Made by a program: the position numbers and the translations under genes. Under the pieces are notes generated by a model. That model saw nothing but the letters and a program-made list of their open reading frames with translations. It had not been told where the DNA came from and searched no databases. A stretch of 37,128 nucleotides of DNA from JBEKYD01 sp052325345 (GTDB taxonomy: Bacteria > Acidobacteriota > Terriglobia > Bryobacterales > Bryobacteraceae): positions 1 through 37,128 of the forward strand of contig JBKQVG010000198.1 in NCBI GenBank assembly GCA_052325345.1, given 5' to 3'. This document shows, one piece after another, positions 31,636-37,128 of the stretch; the first letter of the stretch is position 1; every line of letters begins with the position of its first letter.

Positions 31636-32331
31636 CTACCGCTCCCAGCCCATCCCCTCCAACTGCGCGACCAGAAACGCGCGCATGGCCACCACGTTGG
31701 CTCCCGCCCGCATCAGCGCGACGCCGTCTTCGATGGAGGCCACGCCGCCCGAGGCCTTGATGCCCATGTCGGGACCGACGGCATCCCGGATCAGGCCGAT
31801 GTCGTGCACCGTAGCGCGGCCAGGGCCGTATCCCGTGCATGTTTTGATGAAGTCCGCGCCGGTGTCTTGAACCAGTTTCGCGGCGGTGATCTTCTCGGGT
31901 TCGGTCAGAATCCCAATTTCAATAATCACCTTGAACGGGACGTTGAATGGCCGTGCGACAGCCATCACCTCGGCGATGTCCTCGGCCACCTTCTTGTACT
32001 CGCCGGACTTGAAGGCGGCAAGGTTCATCACCATGTCCAAGTCGGTTGCGCCGCGCTGGAGCCCGTGCTCTGCCTCCAGGCACTTGATGCGCGTGGTAGT
32101 GCCGCCGCATGGAAAAGCCACCGGGATTTGCGCCCGCACTCCTGAATCCTTCAGCTCGTCGACCAGCACGCCCAAGTGTTGAGGAAAGGCTACCACCGCG
32201 CGGAAGCCATACTTCCGGGCTGCGCGACAGCAGACCCTCGCGTCTTCTTCGGTGGCTGTAATCGTCAACGCCTCCGAGTAGTCTATGACGCTCACGAGAC
32301 GGCGGATCTCTTCGAATGTAACCCCGTGCAT
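31636..32331 (-). CDS. DeoC-like aldolase with altered C-terminus
   Basis: 231 residues. TIM barrel of the DeoC/LsrF group: catalytic Asp99 in TDLDMVMNLAAFKSG, Schiff-base Lys163 in GADFIKTCTGYGPG, and Lys192 in GIKASGGV. Classic DeoC ends with a phosphate-binding stretch RIGTSSG near residues 215-220; here the segment reads GANVVAMRAFLVAQLEG, so the usual phosphate site is changed. The opening IDYSEAL also differs from the usual IDHTLL. The substrate may therefore not be deoxyribose 5-phosphate. It is convergent with trpD (21 bases apart). Confidence 0.78.
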   Translation of the reverse strand: MHGVTFEEIRRLVSVIDYSEALTITATEEDARVCCRAARKYGFRAVVAFPQHLGVLVDELKDSGVRAQIPVAFPCGGTTTRIKCLEAEHGLQRGATDLDMVMNLAAFKSGEYKKVAEDIAEVMAVARPFNVPFKVIIEIGILTEPEKITAAKLVQDTGADFIKTCTGYGPGRATVHDIGLIRDAVGPDMGIKASGGVASIEDGVALMRAGANVVAMRAFLVAQLEGMGWER

Positions 32332-32404
32332 ATTAGGACATCCACATCCAAAACAATCCTAGCGTACTCACCGGGGCAGGTGGTGGACGACGCAAGTGGA
32401 CGGT

Positions 32405-32614
32405 TCAGGGACAGGAAAAGAAACGATTTTGCCAGAGGTGTCCGCTGCGCTGGCGTTGTGCATTCCAGGCCTGCGCGTAACGCCCGTGCACGCGGCGGAA
32501 CCAGGTCGCCAACGAGTCCTCGCGCTCCGCGGCGACGATCCAGTGGACGTGATTGGTCATGAGGCAGTATCCCAGTACCCGCATGGCCGCATCCGCCAGA
32601 TTCTGTTTGGGCAT
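32405..32614 (-). pseudogene. RAYT (REP-associated tyrosine transposase) remnant
   Basis: 69 residues. The HUH motif is present in YCLMTNHVHWIV, followed by RRVHGRYAQAWNAQ and GHLWQNRFFSCP, close to the middle of IS200/RAYT-type transposases. The N-terminal third and the C-terminal part with the catalytic Tyr are missing, so it is not functional. Several palindromic REP-like units lie next to it (32667-32845 and 34029-34078), which fits the RAYT/REP association. Confidence 0.75.
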
Positions 32615-32666
32615 AGTTGGGCATAGTGGACAGCCTGGCCTGAGCCTTATCGGAACTCGAGCAAGT

Positions 32667-32684
32667 GGACGGAGCGCTCCGTCC
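32667..32684. repeat. Perfect 18-base palindrome
   Basis: GGACGGAGC followed at once by its complement GCTCCGTCC. It is the first unit of the REP-like cluster beside the RAYT remnant. Confidence 0.7.
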
Positions 32685-32711
32685 CTCTATTGAATTTCAA
32701 GGCTGTGGGGC

Positions 32712-32744
32712 CCCAGTTTCGGCCTCGGCAGTGCGGAAACTGGG
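32712..32744. repeat. Hairpin with perfect 9-base stem
   Basis: CCCAGTTTC (32712-32720) and GAAACTGGG (32736-32744) with a 15-base loop; second unit of the cluster. Confidence 0.65.
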
Positions 32745-32795
32745 CTTCCGAATGGTCTCGTTTCGCTACGCCGGGCCGTCGCTCTACGCCTCTAC

Positions 32796-32845
32796 GCGGA
32801 ACGTCGGCTCGAAAGCCGACGCTGCAGGCCAGAGGCCCGCGCCAC
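32796..32845. repeat. REP-like repeat family C, copy 1
   Basis: A 50-base unit containing CGTCGGCTCGAAAGCCGACG, a perfect 8-base stem with a CGAA loop. A second copy at 34029-34078 differs at only three positions. Confidence 0.85.
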
Positions 32846-32916
32846 GAGGGGCAAAAGGCTGAGTCGGTGGCAGGCTCCGTGTTTCTATTTTCTTGCTCTT
32901 CATCGGTTTTGTCTTT

Positions 32917-33408
32917 TCAAGCCCTCTTGGGCAACGGCAGGATAAGAGCTCTGGGCTTATCGCCGAACGCAACAAATCCGTGGTGCAGATAGAAGCGCTC
33001 CGCCTGTTCGTCCTTAGCATCGACGGCGAGCGCGTAAACGGCTACTTCAGACCTGCCGGCACGCTTGACCGCATCCCACAACAAGGCGCCTCCGAGTTTA
33101 TTGCCCTGATAGGCGAGAGCGACGGCAAGGCGTCCCATGCGCGCGACGGGTACGGCAGGGTAGCGTGGCAGGCGCCTGGCAAGCCGGACTGGCATCTGCG
33201 CAAGGGGCACACCTCCCGCAGCCAAAGTATAGAAGCCGGCGATCCGGCCTGCCGCGATCTCGCGGACCACGAAGCAAGCGGTGGCACGGCGCCGCACGTC
33301 CTGGCCGGCCTGCTCCCGGAAATAGCGATCGAGCACGTCGACGCCGCACGCAAACTCGGTTCGATCGTGACTCGGCCCAAGTGGCTCCACGATGAAGGAA
33401 CCCGTCAT
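32917..33408 (-). CDS. GNAT toxin, TacT/AtaT type
   Basis: 163 residues. GNAT acetyltransferase fold of the toxin group: opening SFIVEPLGPSHDRTEFACGVDVLDRYFREQAGQD, acetyl-CoA loop RLAVALAYQGNKLGGALL (about 93-110) and the catalytic Tyr in ERFYLHHGFVAF (about 139-150). Such toxins acetylate aminoacyl-tRNA and block translation. It starts inside the stop of the DUF1778 antitoxin (4-base overlap), as in TacAT. The sequence looks complete. Confidence 0.88.
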   Translation of the reverse strand: MTGSFIVEPLGPSHDRTEFACGVDVLDRYFREQAGQDVRRRATACFVVREIAAGRIAGFYTLAAGGVPLAQMPVRLARRLPRYPAVPVARMGRLAVALAYQGNKLGGALLWDAVKRAGRSEVAVYALAVDAKDEQAERFYLHHGFVAFGDKPRALILPLPKRA

Positions 33409-33692
33409 CGGGAGGACGCGATCAAACGGGCATGAGCCTTCCTGGCTCGCTTAAGCGCAGGCGCGAGAACGGGCGGATTCAGAAGCAAATCCACAAAGCG
33501 CTGCTGGTCTTCGATCGATAGGCGAATGAGCTGGGCTTCGTCGATTGTCCTGTGTGCGACCTCCTGGGCGGCGGCGACCACAAAATCGCTGATACTGCGG
33601 CCCTGCAATTCCGCGGCACGCCTGACGACCAGGAGAGCTTCGGGCGCGATGCGAGCTTCGATACGCGCTGTCCGGGACGCTTGCTGGGGCAT
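33405..33692 (-). CDS. DUF1778 (TacA-like) antitoxin
   Basis: 95 residues. The N-terminal ribbon-helix-helix has RIEARIAPEALLVVRRAAELQGRSISDFVVAAAQE (about 10-45), typical of DUF1778, and the C-terminal arm RLSIEDQQRFVDLLLNPP (about 58-76) is the toxin-neutralising part. I chose ATG 33692 because it begins just before the conserved domain and follows a predicted promoter; the frame is open further upstream. It should bind its own promoter with the toxin. Confidence 0.87.
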   Translation of the reverse strand: MPQQASRTARIEARIAPEALLVVRRAAELQGRSISDFVVAAAQEVAHRTIDEAQLIRLSIEDQQRFVDLLLNPPVLAPALKRARKAHARLIASSR

Positions 33693-33714
33693 AGCGGCGA
33701 CACTCCCATCCAAC

Positions 33715-33743
33715 AGTGTACGGGATTCCGCCTTACGCGGCAA
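33715..33743 (-). promoter_or_regulatory. Candidate promoter of the TacA-like antitoxin
   Basis: On the minus strand TTGCCG (33743-33738), a 17-base spacer and TACACT (33720-33715). Start near 33708, 16 bases before ATG 33692. Confidence 0.45.
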
Positions 33744-34028
33744 CTTGCCCGGTCTCACGGTCTTCCGCCGATGTTCGTTAAGGCAAAGGCGCGAAGACGT
33801 TTAGGATGGCTGGCGGCTTTTTCCAGGCGCGGTGGTCTTCCTGCCGGGCGAACGGCGGCGGCAGCCAAGATTGGCTACCTCACAGGATTTTGGCCGCAAA
33901 CCGGGACAAACAGGATGGAAAAGTATGGGGCATTAATTAAAGGCGATGAGCTTGGGTTCTCCCGCGTTCCGCGCGGCGGGCACGGCGACCTTCGCTCGAC
34001 CATCCGACGCAGAGGTTCTAAGGTCGGC

Positions 34029-34078
34029 GCGGAGCGTCGGCTCGAAAGCCGACGCTGCCGGCCGGAGGCCCGCGCCAC
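34029..34078. repeat. REP-like repeat family C, copy 2
   Basis: 47 of 50 bases match the unit at 32796-32845, including the perfect CGTCGGCT / AGCCGACG stem. The two copies flank the TacAT-like pair in direct orientation. Confidence 0.85.
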
Positions 34079-34079
34079 G

Positions 34080-35444
34080 TCACGCCGTGTCGGCGGCTCT
34101 CGCCACGCTCGCGATCCGGATCATCGCCTGCAAACTGCGATCGACATCCGCCTCGGTGGTCGCCCAGGAGGATACGCTGATCCGCATGGCGTGTTGTCCC
34201 TGCCAGACGGTTCCCCCGCACCAGCAGGTGCCGTCCTCTTGTACGCCCGCGATCACACGCTCGGTCACCTCCGGCGTTCCGAAGGACACCAGCACCTGGT
34301 TCAATACCACGTCGTTCAGAACTTGAAAACCGGCATCGGATAACCCGGCGGCAAAACGCGTGGCGCAACGGCAGCAGCGATCGATCAGCTCAGCCAGGCC
34401 GGAGCGGCCCAGGGACTTCAGCGCGGCCCAAATCTCGATGCCGCGCGCCCGGCGCGAAAGCTCCGGCACATATTGGGAAGGCTCGCGGTGTTCGCCTTGG
34501 GGCAGATACGCGGCCGTGATGCTCATGGCCGCGCGCAGCGTCTCCGCATCCCGCACGAAGGCGAGACCGCTGTCGTAGGGGACGTTCAGCCACTTGTGGG
34601 CGTCGGTGGCCCAGGAGTCGGCGGCGTCCACTCCCTCCACCAGGCGCACATGGCGCGGGCTTGCCGCCGCCCACAGTCCGAATGCGCCGTCCACGTGGAC
34701 CCACGCGCCCTGCCCGTGAGCGCGCCGGCAGATTTCCGCCGCCGGATCGCATGCGCCCGTGTTGACGTTGCCGGCCTGGATGCACACGATACAGGGACTG
34801 CGCAGCTCCGGCAGACAGCCGGCCCGCATGCGCCCATTGGCATCCACGGGAACACGCACCACGCGCTCCCGCCCCAACCCGAGCATGCCCAGCGACTTGA
34901 TGAGCGAGGGGTGGGCTTCCTCACCCACAACCACCTGGATGGCAGGTGCGCCAAACAACCCCTGGGCGCCGGCATCCCATCCAACCCGCTCGAGCACCGC
35001 GTGACGTGCTGCCGCCAGCGCCGTGAAGTTGGCGACGGTCGCGCCCGTCACAAAGGCGCCTCCACACCCGGCCGGGAGGGCCAGTATCTCCAGCAGCCAC
35101 TGCAACGTAACCTCCTCCAGCACGGCGGCGATCGGAGAAGCGGCGAACAAGCCGGCATTCTGGTCCCAGGCGGCCGCCAGCCAGTTCGCCCCGAGCGCGG
35201 CAGGCAAGGAACCGCCGATCACGAACCCGAAGAACCTGGGACCGGCCGTGCCCATGGTGGCCGGCGAACCGAGTTCATCGAGCATGCGGATGACCTCCTC
35301 GGCTGCCGCGGGCCCGGCAGGCAGCGGTTCCCGGAACCCGCCAAGATCGCGGACCGCTTCGGCGGAGGGAGCGACCCGGCGTTCTCTTACCTCATCCAGG
35401 TACCGAACCGCGCGAGGCACGACAGAGTCCAGCAGTTCCCGCAT
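34080..35444 (-). CDS. PLP-dependent decarboxylase (group II, aromatic/glutamate type)
   Basis: 454 residues. Group II decarboxylase fold: FFGFVIGGSLPAALGANWLAAAWDQN (about 71-96), GGAFVTGATVANFTALAAARHA, His178 in VGEEAHPSLIKS stacking on PLP, Asp252 in WVHVDGAFGLWAAA and the Schiff-base Lys284 in TDAHKWLNVPYDSG. The family removes the carboxyl group of an amino acid such as aromatic amino acids or glutamate; the substrate cannot be read from these motifs. The start ATG 35444 is good. No transporter or related gene is adjacent. Confidence 0.9.
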   Translation of the reverse strand: MRELLDSVVPRAVRYLDEVRERRVAPSAEAVRDLGGFREPLPAGPAAAEEVIRMLDELGSPATMGTAGPRFFGFVIGGSLPAALGANWLAAAWDQNAGLFAASPIAAVLEEVTLQWLLEILALPAGCGGAFVTGATVANFTALAAARHAVLERVGWDAGAQGLFGAPAIQVVVGEEAHPSLIKSLGMLGLGRERVVRVPVDANGRMRAGCLPELRSPCIVCIQAGNVNTGACDPAAEICRRAHGQGAWVHVDGAFGLWAAASPRHVRLVEGVDAADSWATDAHKWLNVPYDSGLAFVRDAETLRAAMSITAAYLPQGEHREPSQYVPELSRRARGIEIWAALKSLGRSGLAELIDRCCRCATRFAAGLSDAGFQVLNDVVLNQVLVSFGTPEVTERVIAGVQEDGTCWCGGTVWQGQHAMRISVSSWATTEADVDRSLQAMIRIASVARAADTA

Positions 35445-35477
35445 CCCACACAGTATAGACGAGACCGGGACGCGGGC

Positions 35478-35741
35478 TTACTGGAAAGCCCGGAACAGCA
35501 GTTCCCGCACAGCGCCGAGACGGGCGCAATCCGGGCAGGCCTGAGCGCAATTTTCGCTGCCATGAGCCAACAGAAAGTTGAATTGTTCGCGCATCACCTC
35601 CACGACGGGAGCGGGCGATGCCAAGCCTGCCCGAAGAGACTTCTGTGCGCGTGCGGGCGCGGCCGCGAGCGCGGGCCGCTCCGGGGCGCGACTGGAAAGA
35701 CCGATGTACTGTCTGGCCACATCTGGATTATCGGCAGGCAA
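35478..35741 (-). CDS. Small cysteine-rich protein downstream of HTH/SEC-C gene
   Basis: About 87 residues if translation begins at TTG 35741; no strong ribosome site is seen, so the start is uncertain. The N-terminal part (PADNPDVARQYIGLSSRAPERP) is unremarkable; the C-terminus has REQFNFLLAHGSENCAQACPDCARLGAVRELL, with a CxxxCxxC set suited to metal binding. It reads in the same direction as the HTH/SEC-C gene, 91 bases away, so the two may be a unit. No known family could be named. Confidence 0.45.
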   Translation of the reverse strand: MPADNPDVARQYIGLSSRAPERPALAAAPARAQKSLRAGLASPAPVVEVMREQFNFLLAHGSENCAQACPDCARLGAVRELLFRAFQ

Positions 35742-35832
35742 GGCCGAAGGGTTTAGCCGGTCGCGGAAAAAGGCCGCGGAGGGACGGAATGGGCGTCCGG
35801 TTCCCCGGAATCGGTTTCGGCCAAGGCACGCT

Positions 35833-36453
35833 TCAAGCCGCGCCGGCCGCGGGTTTGTCGAGGCAGCAGTGTTTGTATTTCCTGCCGCTTCCGCAGGGGC
35901 AAGGGTCGTTGCGGCCGATTTTGGGATCGGGGCGGCGATAGGTATCCGGCTTTTGTGCAAAGTTGTGCAGGGTGAAGACGGAGCCGGGACCTTCGGGTTC
36001 CCGCCGGCCGGGTTCCGGCCCGCACTCCGGTTGTGCGTCGTTGTGCAAAGTTGTGCATTCTTGTGCATCGGCGTGCTGTGCAGCCATGGCGGCGAAAAGG
36101 TCGGCCATGCGGGCGGGTTTTTCTTTCTCGGCCGGAGGCGGGGTTACGGCCTTTTCGATAATGAAGGTCGCGGCGCGGAGGCGGACGGACGGGGAGGCTT
36201 TCGGGTCGGCGAGGACCTCGCGAAGCGTCTGGAAAGCGAGATCGGCGAGATCGATGGCCCGGTCGCGGTAGAGGGTGGCGCGGTCGTAATGGGCATGCTC
36301 CAATGCCTCGCGGAAATCGACCAAGGCGCGGCGCCAGTTGGCGACGGTGTTGCGGTGAACGCCGGCTTGAGCGGCGGCGTCGGTCAGGGTGGCGCCCATG
36401 GACAGGGCGTCGAGAACCTGGAGTTGTTGGGCGGTCAAAGCGTAACAAGACAT
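35833..36453 (-). CDS. HTH protein with C-terminal SEC-C zinc motif
   Basis: 206 residues. The N-terminal HTH (about 5-42) has LTAQQLQVLDALSMGATLTDAAAQAGVHRNTVANWRR, like phage small-terminase or transposase-type HTH domains. A helical section follows (about 43-110: DFREALEHAHYDRATLYRDRAI, VRLRAATFIIEKAV). The middle has repeated LHNxAQ pieces (about 135-170), encoded by near-tandem TTGTGCA runs, and the C-terminus is a SEC-C motif GRNDPCPCGSGRKYKHCC (about 180-197), which binds Zn. The role is unknown; a regulator or mobile-element-derived DNA-binding protein is possible. Confidence 0.75.
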   Translation of the reverse strand: MSCYALTAQQLQVLDALSMGATLTDAAAQAGVHRNTVANWRRALVDFREALEHAHYDRATLYRDRAIDLADLAFQTLREVLADPKASPSVRLRAATFIIEKAVTPPPAEKEKPARMADLFAAMAAQHADAQECTTLHNDAQPECGPEPGRREPEGPGSVFTLHNFAQKPDTYRRPDPKIGRNDPCPCGSGRKYKHCCLDKPAAGAA

Positions 36454-36851
36454 AGCGGCTAGCTTTCGGCCCTACGATAGCGGGCGAGCGGCGGGAATCG
36501 GGGGTGGGGAAAGTGGCGGATTGGGGCTAAGCGACTGAATCGCCGGGAGTAAGAAATATTTTCCGAATCTGTGATTGAAAAAAAGTCTCATAGGAGCCGT
36601 CATGAAATGGCCACGCCGTTCCGACGTGGCGCACGCGCCCGTGCGTGCCGCGTCGACTGGTGCCGACGCTCGGCGTACCACCCGTGAACGGGTGGCGAGA
36701 AGAGTCTCGACACGGCACGCAATAGTGGGTGCGCCACATCAGTCTCCACGATTTAGCTGTGCACCGGGGGTAACTATGGATTTTTCGCGGCTTACGGGCC
36801 CGATCCCCCTGTGTCCCGCCGGCGATTTCCGCTACCATATTCAATCCGACA
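36454..36851. other. About 400-base intergenic region before hsdM
   Basis: No gene is seen. It holds the inverted-repeat element at 36623-36740 and a short A/T-rich patch with an A-run near 36574-36584. The promoters of the divergent HTH/SEC-C and hsdM genes should be here, but no convincing boxes were found. Confidence 0.5.
36623..36740. repeat. Imperfect inverted-repeat element (family A, copy 2)
   Basis: Ends GACGTGGCGCAC (36623-36634) and GTGCGCCACATC (36729-36740) are inverted complements with one mismatch, and the arms continue imperfectly for about 35 bases. It shares layout and core motifs with the element at 449-579 and, read on the minus strand, both give the same CRDSSRH peptide. 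Confidence 0.65.
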
Positions 36852-37128
36852 TGCCACGTCAGAAACCCGCCGCCAAGGGCCACGGCAATGGCGCGAACCT
36901 GGGGTTCGAGCCCACTCTCTGGGCCGCCGCCGATAAGCTGCGGAACAACATGGACGCCGCCGAGTACAAGCACGTCGTGCTCGGCCTGATTTTCCTGAAG
37001 TACATCTCGGACGCCTTCAAAGAGCGCCACGACGAGCTACGGGCCGAAAAGGCGCAGGGCGCGGACCCGGAGGACCCGGACGAATACCGGGCCGCTAACG
37101 TTTTCTGGGTTCCGAAAGAGGCCCGCTG
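36852..37128 (+). CDS. hsdM: Type I restriction-modification methylase HsdM, N-terminus (partial at the window end)
   Basis: The first 92 residues of a gene that runs past the window. They match the HsdM N-terminal helical domain: FEPTLWAAADKLRNNMDAAEYKHVVLGLIFLKYISDAFKERHDEL (about 19-63), then DEYRAANVFWVPKEAR (about 77-92). HsdM methylates adenine in the HsdS-defined target and is required with HsdR for cutting. The SAM motifs and NPPF lie beyond the end. ATG 36852 is the only start near the domain; no clear ribosome site was found. Confidence 0.9.

Larger units (their letters stand above)
32615..32916. other. About 300-base intergenic stretch made of REP-like units
   Basis: No gene is seen. 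Most of it is covered by three palindromes, listed separately at 32667-32684, 32712-32744 and 32796-32845. Confidence 0.6.
33693..34079. other. About 390-base intergenic region upstream of the TacAT-like pair
   Basis: No gene is seen. It contains the antitoxin promoter at 33715-33743 and a family C repeat at 34029-34078, whose end reaches the last bases before the decarboxylase stop. Confidence 0.5.

Noticed and set aside
32917..33435. Plus-strand frames across the GNAT toxin
   Set aside because: They are antisense shadows; the minus-strand frame has clear GNAT motifs.

Overview
The window is about 37.1 kb of GC-rich DNA, apparently chromosomal, from a bacterium that looks like an Acidobacteriota member of the Solibacter/Bryobacter type. 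Three things suggest this: a TIGR03435-family secreted protein (27069-27785), a family described mainly from Solibacter; a TPR remnant with the degenerate repeats common in such genomes; and many small palindromic intergenic repeats. The lineage is inferred from family recognition, not from a database search. No rRNA, tRNA, CRISPR array or intact insertion sequence was seen.

Layout. (1) 1-3869 is a tightly coupled cytochrome c maturation operon on the + strand: the end of ccmF, an atypical ccmH, a CcmI-like zinc-ribbon protein, a carboxypeptidase-regulatory-like membrane protein, ccmA and ccmB. A frameshifted TPR remnant follows. (2) 4654-6384 holds an HDOD protein and an RHH/PIN toxin-antitoxin pair with a perfect operator over its start. 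(3) 6385-16092 is a housekeeping and envelope mix: a SpoU-type RNA methyltransferase, a GtrB-like glycosyltransferase, a receiver/DUF3052 protein, BlaR/BlaI, SelB, an HpnI-like glycosyltransferase, ClpS, a cysteine desulfurase and a HicAB locus whose toxin is frameshifted. (4) 16121-21946 is a carbohydrate-looking block: SDR, DUF1080 (3-keto-glycoside hydrolase type), SDR and RraA-like genes on the minus strand, divergent from an 880-residue secreted glycosidase-like protein. (5) 22152-27785 holds an orphan Flp pilin, an unknown secreted protein, an orphan ABC-2 polysaccharide-type permease divergent from an M23 peptidase, a beta-propeller glutaminyl cyclase and the TIGR03435 protein. (6) 28054-32331 is central metabolism: sucC-sucD-ndk, trpD and a DeoC-like aldolase. 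(7) 32405-37128 is accessory: a RAYT transposase remnant among REP-like hairpins, a TacAT-like GNAT/DUF1778 pair, a PLP decarboxylase, an HTH/SEC-C protein with a small cysteine-rich neighbour, and the start of a type I restriction hsdM running off the window.

Working together. The ccm genes form one transcription unit for haem delivery and attachment. The RraA/SDR/DUF1080/glycosidase genes could form one oxidise-cleave-reduce glycoside pathway. sucCD with ndk could couple succinyl-CoA cleavage to NTP balance. Four toxin-antitoxin-like loci, two of them decayed, plus a RAYT remnant, several repeat families and hsdM mark the intergenic and right-hand parts as accessory DNA. The most promising leads for something undescribed are the ccm operon variant, the keto-glycoside block, the HTH/SEC-C cassette and the repeat families with their RAYT remnant.
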